Source: a bacterium (GTDB taxonomy: Bacteria; Vulcanimicrobiota; Vulcanimicrobiia; Vulcanimicrobiales; Vulcanimicrobiaceae). From it: a DNA stretch of 64,000 nucleotides. The notes under the pieces are model-generated. The model had not been told where the DNA came from and ran no database searches. It was given only the letters and a program-made list of their open reading frames with translations. The stretch is taken from the NCBI GenBank assembly GCA_021794205.1, contig JAJYRH010000001.1, positions 205,688 to 269,687 on the forward strand, in the 5' to 3' direction. Numbering within the stretch: position 1 is the stretch's first letter; every line of letters begins with the position of its first letter. The position numbers were made by a program, and so were the translations under genes. Shown here one piece after another: positions 36,853 to 46,651 of the stretch.

Positions 36853-38723
36853 TGCGCGGTATACGCCTCTTCGCCTCGTCGTTGCTCGCTGCGCTCTCCG
36901 TGGCCGCGCTCGCCGCCGCCGCGTTCCCATTCGCGCCCGTCGTGGCACGCGCGCCGATCGTCGCGCGATATCTCACGCTCGATTTCGCGGTAACGCCGCT
37001 CGCACGTCCCTTCCTCGTCTTTCTCGCGCTCGGTGCGATCGTCGTCGCGATATGGAATCTCCAACGCGGCCGCGCCGCGTCAGGAATTCCGCTGGCCTGC
37101 TTTAGCGCGGCGATGCTCGGGGTGCTGCTCGCACAATCGGTCTTTGCGTTTCTCCTGAGTTGGGAACTGATGTCGCTGATCTCTATCGCGATCGTCGCGA
37201 CCGAGAGCGAACGGAAGAGCGTCCGTCGCGCCGCGTTCGCCTACGCGCTGGTGAGCCAACTCGGCGCCTTGGCGATGACGATTGCCTTTGCGATGCTCGC
37301 CGTTCATGCCGGCAGCGGCGCATTCACCGCAATCTCGAAAGCGGCGGCTTCGCTATCGGTTGCGCCGCGCGCGGGCATACTCGCGGGGCTCTTCATCGGG
37401 TTCGGTTCGAAAGCGGGACTCGTCCCACTACAATTCTGGTTGCCGCGCGCGCACCCGGCCGCGCCCGCCAACGCCTCGGCGTTGCTCTCGGGCGTGATGA
37501 TCGAGCTCGCGCTCTACGCACTGACCTTGACGACGTTCGTCCTCGTCGCGCCGGTCGGAGCGACACCCGGCGTCATTCTACTGCTTGCGGGACTTGCGGG
37601 CGCACTCTTCGGCGGGCTCTATGCCGCCGTGGAGAGCGAATTGAAGCGCTTGCTCGCGTTCAGTTCGATCGAGCATATGGGCGTCATGGTCGCGGCGCTC
37701 GGTCTCGCGATCGTCGCTTCGGCAATGGGCTATCCGGTGTTGGCAACCCTCGCACTCGTGGCGATGCTCTTTCACGCGCTCAATCACACCGCGCTCAAGA
37801 CGCTGCTTTTTCTCGGCGCGGGAACGGTGGTCGAGCGCCTGCATCACGTGACCGATCTCGACCGTCTGCGAGGGCTCGCCGCCGGGGCACTCAAACGCAG
37901 CGCACCATGGGTGCTCGTCGGCTGCATGGCGGCGGCCGCGTTACCTCCGAGCAATGCATTCGTTTCGGAGTGGCTCGTGTTGCACGGATTCATCGATGCG
38001 ACGCTCTCGGGGAACGCATCGCTCGCAACGCTCGGTTTGCTCGGCCTCCTCGCGCTCTTGCTCGGCGGAGGGCTCGCGGCGGCGGCCTTCGTCAAACTCT
38101 TTGGAATCGCGTTCGCGGGCGCTCCCGCCCCGGTTCGCGAGGACGAACGCCCCGAAACGTTCGATGCATCGGTGATGGCGTTGGCGCTCGGCGCGGCGAT
38201 CGTGCTCGCGCTCGGACTCTTTCCGCTCGTCGTCCTCCATCCGCTTCTCGCGCTCGCATCGCAAATCGTCGGCGCGCGCGCAGTTGCGCTCGATTCGACG
38301 TTCGCCGGTGCGGCACGCCTGGCGTGGCTCGCGGCGATCCCGTTGCTATCGGCGTTGGGAGCCTGGTGGTACGGCCGGCGCGCGGCGCGACGAGACGCCC
38401 CCGTATGGGCCTGCGGTTCGGCGCTACCGGCACGTGCCTCGTATAGTGCCACGGCGCTGACGAAACCGCTCCGCGGCATCTTCGCCTTCGCGCTCTTTCC
38501 CGAGCGACATCGAACGGTCGTCCCGGCAACCAGCGGTGATTTTCCGGCGCGGATCGAGTACGCGGTGAGCACGCGGGATTTGACGAGCGAAGCCGCGCGC
38601 GGCGTTGCGGCGTTCTCGCAGCGCCTCGTTCGTCGCTTGCGGGTCGTGCAATCGGGGCGGATGCGCGCGTATATCGCCTACGCCGCAATCGCTATCGCAC
38701 TTGCGCTGGTGTTGGGACGATGA
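36852..38723 (+). CDS. hyfB: Hydrogenase-4 component B-like, NuoL/M-type membrane subunit
   Basis: A 623-residue membrane protein starting at GTG 36852, overlapping the arsR stop; the frame is open upstream but inside arsR. About 15 hydrophobic helices are present. Antiporter-type proton-path residues are visible: Glu in SWELMSL, Lys in GSKAGLVPLQFWLPRAHPAA and Lys in HTALKTLLFLGAG. It corresponds to HyfB/HycC of formate hydrogenlyase complexes, the proton-pumping arm of a group 4 hydrogenase. First structural gene of the operon; ends in an ATGA overlap. Confidence 0.88.
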   Translation: MRGIRLFASSLLAALSVAALAAAAFPFAPVVARAPIVARYLTLDFAVTPLARPFLVFLALGAIVVAIWNLQRGRAASGIPLACFSAAMLGVLLAQSVFAFLLSWELMSLISIAIVATESERKSVRRAAFAYALVSQLGALAMTIAFAMLAVHAGSGAFTAISKAAASLSVAPRAGILAGLFIGFGSKAGLVPLQFWLPRAHPAAPANASALLSGVMIELALYALTLTTFVLVAPVGATPGVILLLAGLAGALFGGLYAAVESELKRLLAFSSIEHMGVMVAALGLAIVASAMGYPVLATLALVAMLFHALNHTALKTLLFLGAGTVVERLHHVTDLDRLRGLAAGALKRSAPWVLVGCMAAAALPPSNAFVSEWLVLHGFIDATLSGNASLATLGLLGLLALLLGGGLAAAAFVKLFGIAFAGAPAPVREDERPETFDASVMALALGAAIVLALGLFPLVVLHPLLALASQIVGARAVALDSTFAGAARLAWLAAIPLLSALGAWWYGRRAARRDAPVWACGSALPARASYSATALTKPLRGIFAFALFPERHRTVVPATSGDFPARIEYAVSTRDLTSEAARGVAAFSQRLVRRLRVVQSGRMRAYIAYAAIAIALALVLGR

Positions 38724-39547
38724 GCGTCGTGCAAATACTGGCGATTCTCGCATTCGCTCCGTTATTACAGGGTGCGATCGCAAGCCTTCGGGCGAGGTTG
38801 AGCGGGCGTCCCGGCCCACCGTTCTTACAACCATATCGCGATCTTACCAAGCTGCTTCGCAAAGCGCCGCGAGCGGGACGGTTTGGTTCGCCGACCGGAT
38901 TTCTTGCGGTGGGAATCGCCTTGGGAAGTTCGGTCGCGATCCTGTTCTTACTTCCCCAGGTATTTAGCGCGGGCGTCCGCGCGAACGCGCTCGACGTCGT
39001 CGCGCTCGTCCTGTTCTTCGCGCTCGGACGTGCGGCGATGGTCGTAGCCGCGCTCGATACCGGCTCGTCGTTTTCGGCGATGGCGGTGGGGAGAGAGATC
39101 GCCTTTGCCGCGATCGTCGAAGCCCCGTTTCTCCTCGCGTTGCTCGCAGCGCGATCGACACAAGCGTCGGCGCTGCTCGCCGGCTCCGCCCTCTTCATCG
39201 TGCTGCTCTTCGAAACCGCACGCGTGCCGATCGACAATCAAGAAACGCATTACGAACTCACGATGATTCACGAAGGCATGCTGTTGGAGTATGCGGGGCC
39301 CGTCTTTGCGGCGTGGCAATACGCCGCGCAACTCCGCCAGGCCGCGATGGCGATCCTCGTCGCCTTCGTATTCGCGGGTTCCGGGCTTCCGGCGCCGCTC
39401 TGCTTGATCGCCGTCGCGGCGGCGATCCCGTTCGTCGAAGCCTTCCAAGCGAAGATGCGCCTCTTCGAGCTTCCGCATCTCGCGAGTGCGGCGACGTTGC
39501 TCGCCATCGCCGCGATGGGAATCGATATCATCGGAGCCGCGCGATGA
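38720..39547 (+). CDS. hyfC: Hydrogenase-4 component C-like, NuoH-type membrane subunit
   Basis: A 275-residue membrane protein (HycD/HyfC/NuoH family). FLQPYRDLTKLLRK near residue 36 and the cytoplasmic loop ETARVPIDNQETHYELTMIHEGM near 165-190 are the signature of the subunit that connects the catalytic arm to the membrane pump. The charged loop residues needed for coupling are present. Starts in an ATGA overlap with hyfB and ends in an ATGA overlap with the next gene. Confidence 0.9.
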   Translation: MSVVQILAILAFAPLLQGAIASLRARLSGRPGPPFLQPYRDLTKLLRKAPRAGRFGSPTGFLAVGIALGSSVAILFLLPQVFSAGVRANALDVVALVLFFALGRAAMVVAALDTGSSFSAMAVGREIAFAAIVEAPFLLALLAARSTQASALLAGSALFIVLLFETARVPIDNQETHYELTMIHEGMLLEYAGPVFAAWQYAAQLRQAAMAILVAFVFAGSGLPAPLCLIAVAAAIPFVEAFQAKMRLFELPHLASAATLLAIAAMGIDIIGAAR

Positions 39548-40146
39548 CGCTCCTCTTTCTATTCGCGCTCGCCGCGTTGGTCGTCGATGCGCGCATTCGT
39601 ACGGCGTTGCTGGGATACGCACTGTTCACGGGAATCGCGCTCACGTTTTCCTATCCCGGCCTCGGAAATCCGCGAGCGCTCGCCGTCTTCGTCGCGCTCG
39701 CGTTCGTGAAAGTCGTCATCGGCCCGGCTTCGATACTTTGGCTCGAGAAACATAGCGGCTTGCGAAACGATCTTCGCCCCTCGTTCTCGCTGCCCGGACG
39801 CATCGCCATCGTGCTGCTCGCGCTCGGGCTCGCGCACCTCGCTGGGCGGCTACCCGCCTTTGCGGGAATTCACAATGTGGGGCTCGTCTTCTTCGCGTTA
39901 GCGACGAGCATCGCGGTGGTGATCGCGCATCGCAGTCTCATCGCCAACGCGATCGGGCTGCTTGCATTGGGAAGCACCGTCTCCTTAGCCGCCGTGGTTT
40001 TCGTCCCGCACGTTCCGATGAGCGCCGAACTCGCCGACACCTTCGATGCGGTGCTCGCAACGCTCGTCGGCCTTGCGATCGCACGGGAGATCGCACGTGA
40101 GAATCCCGAGCTCGACGTGCGTGCGATGCGGGAACTGCGCGGATGA
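39544..40146 (+). CDS. hyfE: Hydrogenase-4 component E-like membrane subunit
   Basis: A 200-residue hydrophobic protein with about seven helices from ATG 39544; the frame is open upstream only within hyfC. Its position between the NuoH-like and NuoN-like genes, and the second-half helix pattern with FFALATSIAVVIAHRSLIANAIGLL, fit HyfE/HycP, whose C-terminal part resembles NuoK. It should form part of the membrane ion-translocating arm. The gene starts and ends with four-base overlaps. Assignment relies on topology and gene order. Confidence 0.75.
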   Translation: MTLLFLFALAALVVDARIRTALLGYALFTGIALTFSYPGLGNPRALAVFVALAFVKVVIGPASILWLEKHSGLRNDLRPSFSLPGRIAIVLLALGLAHLAGRLPAFAGIHNVGLVFFALATSIAVVIAHRSLIANAIGLLALGSTVSLAAVVFVPHVPMSAELADTFDAVLATLVGLAIAREIARENPELDVRAMRELRG

Positions 40147-41567
40147 TCGCCGCCCTCACGCTCTTCCCGCTCGTCGCATTCGCGATCGCGGCGATCCCGA
40201 AGAAGCGCTCGTTGCGGCTTGCCGCGCGCGCCGCCTTTTCGGTCGCTATCGTTGCCGCAACGTTCGTACTCGCGTCGCGCCTCGATGCGCTCTCGGCGAT
40301 CTTTGCCTGCATGGTATCGCTCTTGATGACGCTCGTCGTGCTCTTCGCAGGCGGGCTTTTCCCGTCGCCATCGCGCGATCATCGTCCACCATGGTCGCGC
40401 CCGGCGGCCTTCTTTCTTCTCGTCGGCGGATTTTGGAGTTCGATGCTGTTCGCCGTGACGGCGACCACCTTCGTCGGGCTCTGGGCGGGTATCACCGCGA
40501 CGACGCTGGCGACGACCTTTCTCGTCGCGCATCTCGGCGGACGTACGGCGCTCGAGGCGGCATGGAAGTATCTCATGCTCTGCAGTTTCGGCATCGCCGT
40601 AGCGTTGATCGGCGCGTTTATGCTCGCGCGCGCCGCCGGCGATGCGGGCATCCTCACCGGCGATCGCTTTTCTTGGAGCGTGCTCGCGTTGCACGGTGCG
40701 CGATTAAACGCACCGCTCGCGCGAACGGGTCTCTTGCTGATGCTCGTTGGCTTTGCCACAAAGGCGGGGCTCGTTCCGATGCACGCCTGGCTTCCGGACG
40801 CACACGCCAAGGCGCCCGCTCCGGTCAGCGCGATGCTCTCCGGCTTATTGGTCTCCTGCGCTTTTTACGCGATCGTTCGCGTGCAGGGCATCACCCTGCA
40901 TACCGATGCGGCGCCGCTCTTCGAACACGTGTTGCGCGACGGCGGCGCCCTCTCGTTGGTCCTCGGAGCGGCACTCATGCTCGCACAGCGCGATATCAAA
41001 CGCTTGCTCTCCTATTCCACCATCGAACACGCCGGAATCGTGGCGATCGCCTTAAGCCTCGCGACGCCGTTGGGCTATTTCGTCGCCCTCTACCATCTCA
41101 TCGACCACGCCTTCGTGAAATCGCTCGCCTTTTTATGCGTCGGAGTGGTGCAGCAAGAGCAAGGGAGCACCTCGATGGGGCACATTCGCGACCTGCGCCA
41201 TCGCCCTGCGGGGATCGCGCTGCTCTTCGCTGCGATCGGTTTGGGCGGTCTGCCGCCGGGCGGACTCTTTATCTCCGAATTGCTCCTGATCGTCGCCTTG
41301 GTGAGCGGTGCGCACTACGCGCTCGCGGTCGTCGCGGCCCTCGCGCTCCTCGTCGGCTTCGCCGCGCTCCTGCGCTTCGCAATTGAGAGTGCGGCGGGTA
41401 CGCCGGTCGCGGCCGTCGAGCCGCCCGGCCCGCGTGCCCTCCTCATCTTCTCGAGTTTCGCGCTCTGGTGCGTTGGGGCCGGGGCGCTCGCCCTCGCGAT
41501 CTTTCCGTTTCTCCCGCAGGCCGCGCGCCTGCTGGAACTCTCGCGAACGTTGGCGTCCGGTGGATAA
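40143..41567 (+). CDS. hyfF: Hydrogenase-4 component F-like, NuoN/M-type membrane subunit
   Basis: A 474-residue antiporter-type subunit with about 13-14 helices. It has the conserved Lys helix GFATKAGLVPMHAWLPDAHA followed by KAPAPVSAMLSG, IKRLLSYSTIEHAGI, and HLIDHAFVKSLAFLCVG with the second conserved Lys. This corresponds to HyfF/HycQ, a second proton-translocating module. The 3' end overlaps the large-subunit start by eight bases. Confidence 0.9.
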   Translation: MIAALTLFPLVAFAIAAIPKKRSLRLAARAAFSVAIVAATFVLASRLDALSAIFACMVSLLMTLVVLFAGGLFPSPSRDHRPPWSRPAAFFLLVGGFWSSMLFAVTATTFVGLWAGITATTLATTFLVAHLGGRTALEAAWKYLMLCSFGIAVALIGAFMLARAAGDAGILTGDRFSWSVLALHGARLNAPLARTGLLLMLVGFATKAGLVPMHAWLPDAHAKAPAPVSAMLSGLLVSCAFYAIVRVQGITLHTDAAPLFEHVLRDGGALSLVLGAALMLAQRDIKRLLSYSTIEHAGIVAIALSLATPLGYFVALYHLIDHAFVKSLAFLCVGVVQQEQGSTSMGHIRDLRHRPAGIALLFAAIGLGGLPPGGLFISELLLIVALVSGAHYALAVVAALALLVGFAALLRFAIESAAGTPVAAVEPPGPRALLIFSSFALWCVGAGALALAIFPFLPQAARLLELSRTLASGG

Positions 41568-42969
41568 TCTCTATCGCGAGCGCCACGTCGCGCAAGCAGA
41601 TCTCGCCGCTGCGTTCGATGACGTACTGCACGATGCGCTCCCGCTCGGCTGCTACGCGACGGAACGTACGGTGCGCACGCTCTCGCTCTCGCACGCCGGA
41701 GTGCTCGCATTGCTCACCCCCCTGCGGCCAGGAGAAGCGTGGGAATCGCTCTCGTCGCGCTATCCGCTTTTCGCCGATCACGAACGCGAGATGCTGGCGA
41801 TGCAGGGGATAGAGCTTCGGTCGAGCCCAGATCGACGGCCGCTCTACTTCCGCTCCGACGCGATTCCCGAGGCGGTCGTTGCCGAGGGACGCGGCGTGAG
41901 CGCGGTGGTGGTCGGCCCCGTGCACGCGGGGATCATCGAACCGGGGCGCTTCACCATCAGTACCGGCGGCGAGAGCGTCGTGCATATCGACGCGCAGCTC
42001 TCGTATTCGCACCGCGCGCTCGAGCCGTGGTTTGAAGGGCGGCAGGCGCTCGCGCTCGCGCCGCAGGTCGCACGTGTCTGCGGAAACTGTAGTGTCGCTC
42101 GATCTTGGGCGTACGCGCGCGCGCTCGAAGCGCTCGCCGGAGCCGAACTCGACGCCGCGACGGAATACGCGCGCTTGGCCCTCGCGGAGATGGAGCGAAT
42201 CCACATCCATCTCTTCGATCTCGGAAGCATCGCAGCGGGCGCGGGATACGGCAGAGGAACGACCGCCGCGCTGGAATTGCGCGAACGGATCAACCAACTC
42301 AATCGTGTCGTCGGCGGCCATCGCTTGCTCTTCGATAGCATCGTGCCGGGTGGCATTCGCCCCGGAACGCTCGCCGATCCGGAAAATACGCGGGCGATCC
42401 TTCGCGCGATCCGCGACGACGCGCTGCGATTCGTCGATGCACTTCTTGCCAAACGTTCGGTCCTTCGACGTCTCGAGGGAGCAGGCATCGTCGAACGAGC
42501 GACGGCGCGCCGCTTCGGAGCGGTCGGGCCGAGCGCGCGTGCATCGGGAATCGCCTGCGACGTACGCGCGCTCGCTCCGTATGGGGCGTATCGCGAGTTC
42601 TCCTTCACCGAAGAGCGAGCGAGCGCGGGCGACGTATTCGCACGCAGCGAGGTGCGGCGGCGCGAAATAGAGCGCTCGTTCGATCTCCTCGAACGCGCTC
42701 TCCGCGCGATGGAGGGCGCCGCCGTACCGACGCCGATGGAACTCACCGTGCCCGAGGGCGTTCTTACGACCGTCGTGGAGGGAGCTCGCGGTGCCGAAAG
42801 TATCTCGCTCTCCGTTGCGGCGGAGGGCCGCGTCGGGCGGCTGCATATCATCTCGGCGGCATATCGAAACTGGCCGCTCGTAACGCGCGCGATGGAGGGG
42901 AATATCGTGCCGGATTTCCCGCTCGTGAATAAAAGCTTCAATCTCTGCTATTCGTGTGTGGACCGCTGA
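41560..42969 (+). CDS. hycE: [NiFe]-hydrogenase large-subunit-like protein (HycE family), group 4
   Basis: A 469-residue catalytic-subunit homologue from GTG 41560; upstream in-frame sequence lies within hyfF. An N-terminal ~95-residue region ends in FADHEREMLAMQGIELRSSP, a shortened NuoC-like domain. The L1 motif reads RVCGNCSVARS (C174, C177) and the C-terminal L2 motif NLCYSCVDR (C463, C466), so all four Ni-Fe Cys ligands are kept. The usual His of L1 and the DP of DPC in L2 are changed. GAVGPSARASGIACDVR is also family-typical. No protease-cleaved tail follows L2. Catalysis of H2 chemistry is likely but unproven. Confidence 0.85.
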   Translation: MDNLYRERHVAQADLAAAFDDVLHDALPLGCYATERTVRTLSLSHAGVLALLTPLRPGEAWESLSSRYPLFADHEREMLAMQGIELRSSPDRRPLYFRSDAIPEAVVAEGRGVSAVVVGPVHAGIIEPGRFTISTGGESVVHIDAQLSYSHRALEPWFEGRQALALAPQVARVCGNCSVARSWAYARALEALAGAELDAATEYARLALAEMERIHIHLFDLGSIAAGAGYGRGTTAALELRERINQLNRVVGGHRLLFDSIVPGGIRPGTLADPENTRAILRAIRDDALRFVDALLAKRSVLRRLEGAGIVERATARRFGAVGPSARASGIACDVRALAPYGAYREFSFTEERASAGDVFARSEVRRREIERSFDLLERALRAMEGAAVPTPMELTVPEGVLTTVVEGARGAESISLSVAAEGRVGRLHIISAAYRNWPLVTRAMEGNIVPDFPLVNKSFNLCYSCVDR

Positions 42970-42971
42970 CC

Positions 42972-43394
42972 GTGTCGCAAAAAAGCTTTGCCCGCTCGCT
43001 CGGCATCCGTCATCTGGTCTGCGGCAGTTGTAACGGCTGCGAATTGGAGATGAACGCGCTCGCCGCGCCGCAGTACGATATCTCGCAAGAAGGCTGGAGC
43101 ATCGTCGCCTCGCCGCGTCATGCCGATCTTCTCACCGTCACTGGACCAATGAGCGAGGCGATGCGCCTCGCCGCGCGCAGAACGCTCGATGCAACTGCGG
43201 AGCCGGTCGTCGTCGTTGCCGTCGGCGATTGTGCGAGCGGTGAAGGGACGTGGTGCGGCGCGGGGAGTGCCGGCGCCGGTGCCGGGCAAGAACTCCAGGC
43301 CTCGGTCGTTGTTCGCGGTTGCCCGCCCTCGCCCGATGCGATTCGCGAGGGCTTGCGAGCCGCTGCGACATTGCTCGACGGTAGGAATTCGTAA
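42972..43394 (+). CDS. hycG: Hydrogenase small-subunit-like protein (HycG/NuoB family)
   Basis: A 140-residue Fe-S protein from GTG 42972; an earlier GTG at 42954 inside hycE is possible. The proximal 4Fe-4S ligands follow the NuoB/HycG pattern: VCGSCNGCE (C17, C20, C23), GDCASGEG (C87) and RGCPPSPDAI (C117). It would pass electrons between the large subunit and a further carrier. It is the last gene of the operon; a polyferredoxin subunit (HycF/HycB) is not present beside it. Confidence 0.88.
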   Translation: MSQKSFARSLGIRHLVCGSCNGCELEMNALAAPQYDISQEGWSIVASPRHADLLTVTGPMSEAMRLAARRTLDATAEPVVVVAVGDCASGEGTWCGAGSAGAGAGQELQASVVVRGCPPSPDAIREGLRAAATLLDGRNS

Positions 43395-43424
43395 CGGCGT
43401 TCGCCAAGTAGAGAGGTCGCCCTT

Positions 43425-46400
43425 ATGCACCTCGACCTTTCCGTACTTCAAGCATCGTTCGATGCGCCCACGCTGACGCGGGGACGCGATTATTTCGAAC
43501 GTCGTCGGGTATTGCAGCTCGAAGTCGGTGCCGAGGCGATCGACGCTCGCGTCATCGGGACGCAGCAACAGCCCTATTCCGTGCACATGCGTGCGGTCGG
43601 CTCGAACGGGACGACGCGTCTGCTCGCTCGGTGCTCCTGCCCGGTTGGAAGTAACTGCAAGCACGCCGCGGCGGTCGCGCTCGCGGCGGTCGCCGCTCGT
43701 TCGACGGTGCGGAAACGCGATGCCGCCGATGGGGCGATCGAGAGCTGGATCGAGAACGTCAACGCCGTTACGGCAAATAAGCGGAGGGAGTTCCTGCGCG
43801 AACACGTGCGCTACACGATTTCGATCGAAGAGCGGTTTTTCGTTCCTTCGTTCACCTTGCAAGCGTTCGTGGTGCCGATGCTGCGTAGCGGCGCGCTGGG
43901 AACCGCTCGCCGATACGAACTTCAGCACCTCGCCGCGGGGAGCGCGAAACATCTCCAAGCGCTCGACCGAACGATCGGGCGCCTCGTCGGAGCGAGCGGC
44001 CTCCTCGGGGGCATGAACGCGCTCTCGCCAACCATTCTGGGCACGCTGCTCGAATTGCTCGTCGAAAGCGAGCGCGCGCACTGGCAGACGCTCGAGAATG
44101 AAGCGCTGCGGCGCGAAGATGTGCTCGACGCGCGCATTGCGTGGCGCATCGACGAAGACGAGCGACAGCGCCCCCATCTTGTCACGCTTCCCGGAAGCGT
44201 GCTCGTCGGCGCGATACCGCTCTGGTACGTCGATCCCGATCGCAACGTCGCGGGGCGCGCGCAGAGCGATCTCGCACCGGATCTCGCGGCGGTGCTCGCC
44301 GGAGCGCCCGCCATGACCGCCGAGCACGCCAAGCGCGTGCAGGTGGCGTTGCGTCGCGTCTTTTCGACTGCGGCGATCGACGGCCCGCAAGCCCGTCTCG
44401 ACGTGCGCGTCATCGAACGCGACCCTATTCCCGTGCTGCAACTGGGGCGTTCGCGCGCCGCGGCGACCGCCGAACTCGCATTTCTCTACGGCGACCATCG
44501 CATCTCGCCGGAGAGCGGCGAGAGCGAATTTCGCATCGTCGAAGGCGAGGGCGGTGCGATCTGGCCGCGACAGCGTGCTTTTGAAGAGCGCGCGATCGAG
44601 CGCCTGAACGCGATCGGCTTTGCGTCGGTCCCGCGCTCGTTCGAGTTTGAGAACGAAGAGCGCCGAGCGATCTTTCGCCTCGGCACCGAAGAGAGTTCGT
44701 ATGCGTGGGCGCGCTTTTTGGGTTACACCGCCCCGCTCTTGCGCTCTGAAGGTTGGAGAGTGGAGATCGACGCGGAGTTTCCGCACGAGATCGTGGAGTT
44801 CTCCGAGGATTGGCAAGCCGATATCGAACCCGACAAGCACCGCACGGGATGGTTTGAGATCGATCTCGGCATCGAAGTTGATGGAGAGCGCATCCCGTTG
44901 CTTCCGATCATCGTCGAAGCGCTCGCTGCAAACGGCATCTCCTCCACCGACGATCTCGTCGCGATCGCCTCGCGCAGCGAACCGATTTTCGGCCGCCTTC
45001 CGAGCGGCGCATACGTCGCGCTCCCGCCGGCTCGCGTCGCGCGCGTATTGGCGACGCTCGTCGATCTCTTCGATGGCGAGCACGCGCTGGTCGATGGCGA
45101 ACGCATCGCGCTCCCCGCCGCGCGCGCGATATCGCTCGCCGAGATCGACGGCACCGTCCTTCGGCGTGGTGCGGTCACCGAAGCCTTCGGCGGCTTTATC
45201 GATGGCCTCAACGATCTCGCCGGGCACGCTCCGGTCCTGCCGACAAACTTCCACGCCGAATTGCGCCCCTACCAGCGCGACGGTGTCGCCTGGATGCAGC
45301 TCTTGCGCACGCACGGATTCGGAGGTGTGCTCGCCGACGATATGGGGCTGGGAAAGACCGTGCAATTGCTCGCACACGTCGCGATGGAGAAGGCTGCGGG
45401 GCGGCTCCGTAAACCCGTCCTCATCGTCGCGCCGACGAGCGTCGTGCCGAACTGGCGCGCCGAGATCGCGCGCTTTACCCCGGAATTGCGGGTGCTCGTG
45501 CTCAGCGGTCCCGATCGCGCACGTTATTTTGGGGAAATCGCCGAGGCCGACGTCGTCTTGAGCACCTACGCACTCTTGGTGCGCGACGCCGACGAACTGC
45601 ACGCACACGAGTGGTCGATCGCCGTCCTCGACGAAGCGCAGGCGATTAAGAACCCCCGAGCCAAGGCCGCGATCTCGGCAACGAAGCTTCATGCCGAGCA
45701 GCGGGTGGCGATGACCGGCACGCCGATCGAGAATAACCTCGAAGAGCTGTGGTCGATCTACGCGTTCGCGCTTCCGGGATTGTTGGGAACGCGGAGTTCC
45801 TTCGCGAGATTTTTTCGAACGCCGATCGAAAAGCGCGGCGACGCATTGCGGCGCGGCGCGTTAGGGAAGCGCCTACACCCCTTCCTCATGCGACGTACGA
45901 AAGAAGACGTCGCGCGCGATCTGCCCGAAAAGACCGAGATCGTCCATCGCGTCGAACTCGGCGGAGCCCAACGCGATCTCTACGAAACGATTCGCTTGGC
46001 GATGCATAAACGCGTGCGCGACGAAGTTGCGAAGCGCGGACTCGCGCGTAGCCGCATCGTCGTGCTCGACGCGCTCTTGAAGCTCCGACAGGTTTGCTGC
46101 GATCCCCGCTTGCTCGATCTCGATGCGGCGCGCAGCGTTAAGGAATCGCAGAAACTCGATGCGCTCTTCGAGATGCTCGAGAGCCTCATCGCCGACGGGC
46201 GACGCATCCTGCTGTTCTCGCAGTTCACCTCGATGCTCGATCTCATCAAACCCGAATTGGCGAAGCGCGATATGCCGTACGTCGAAATTCGCGGCGCCAC
46301 GCGCGACCGGGAGACGCCGGTCAAGCGTTTTCAAAATAGAGAAGTGCCGCTCTTTTTAATCAGCCTGAAAGCCGGCGGTACGGGACTCAACCTCACCGCC

Positions 46401-46649
46401 GCCGATACGGTGATTCATTACGATCCCTGGTGGAATCCGGCGGTCGAACGGCAAGCGACCGATCGAGCGCACCGCATCGGTCAGGAGCAGCACGTCTTCG
46501 TCTACAAACTCATCGCCGAGGGCACGGTCGAAGAACGTATCCTCGAATTGCAAGCGCGCAAGGGAGAACTCGCCGCGAGCCAGTTTGCCGATGCATCGAC
46601 CGCTCCGCTCCCGCTCGACGCCGCCGATATCGATCGGCTCTTCAGCTAG
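43425..46649 (+). CDS. SWIM zinc-finger SNF2-family helicase
   Basis: A 1,074-residue Swi2/Snf2 ATPase. The N-terminal SWIM motif CSCPVGSNCKHAA lies near residue 70. The first RecA-like lobe has Walker A DDMGLGKTVQLLAH near residue 640 and the DEAQ box (VLDEAQAIKNPRAK). The helicase C-terminal lobe has ILLFSQFTSMLDL, ISLKAGGTGLNLT and DRAHRIGQ. Such bacterial proteins move along DNA and are thought to remodel DNA-protein complexes. It is 30 bases after the hydrogenase operon but has its own ribosome site, and may be functionally unrelated. Confidence 0.93.
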   Translation: MHLDLSVLQASFDAPTLTRGRDYFERRRVLQLEVGAEAIDARVIGTQQQPYSVHMRAVGSNGTTRLLARCSCPVGSNCKHAAAVALAAVAARSTVRKRDAADGAIESWIENVNAVTANKRREFLREHVRYTISIEERFFVPSFTLQAFVVPMLRSGALGTARRYELQHLAAGSAKHLQALDRTIGRLVGASGLLGGMNALSPTILGTLLELLVESERAHWQTLENEALRREDVLDARIAWRIDEDERQRPHLVTLPGSVLVGAIPLWYVDPDRNVAGRAQSDLAPDLAAVLAGAPAMTAEHAKRVQVALRRVFSTAAIDGPQARLDVRVIERDPIPVLQLGRSRAAATAELAFLYGDHRISPESGESEFRIVEGEGGAIWPRQRAFEERAIERLNAIGFASVPRSFEFENEERRAIFRLGTEESSYAWARFLGYTAPLLRSEGWRVEIDAEFPHEIVEFSEDWQADIEPDKHRTGWFEIDLGIEVDGERIPLLPIIVEALAANGISSTDDLVAIASRSEPIFGRLPSGAYVALPPARVARVLATLVDLFDGEHALVDGERIALPAARAISLAEIDGTVLRRGAVTEAFGGFIDGLNDLAGHAPVLPTNFHAELRPYQRDGVAWMQLLRTHGFGGVLADDMGLGKTVQLLAHVAMEKAAGRLRKPVLIVAPTSVVPNWRAEIARFTPELRVLVLSGPDRARYFGEIAEADVVLSTYALLVRDADELHAHEWSIAVLDEAQAIKNPRAKAAISATKLHAEQRVAMTGTPIENNLEELWSIYAFALPGLLGTRSSFARFFRTPIEKRGDALRRGALGKRLHPFLMRRTKEDVARDLPEKTEIVHRVELGGAQRDLYETIRLAMHKRVRDEVAKRGLARSRIVVLDALLKLRQVCCDPRLLDLDAARSVKESQKLDALFEMLESLIADGRRILLFSQFTSMLDLIKPELAKRDMPYVEIRGATRDRETPVKRFQNREVPLFLISLKAGGTGLNLTAADTVIHYDPWWNPAVERQATDRAHRIGQEQHVFVYKLIAEGTVEERILELQARKGELAASQFADASTAPLPLDAADIDRLFS

Positions 46650-46651
46650 CC

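Noticed and set aside
42948..45692. 914-codon open frame antisense to hycG and the SNF2 gene
   Set aside because: Spans two confidently coding plus-strand genes, is Arg-rich and has no recognisable domain.
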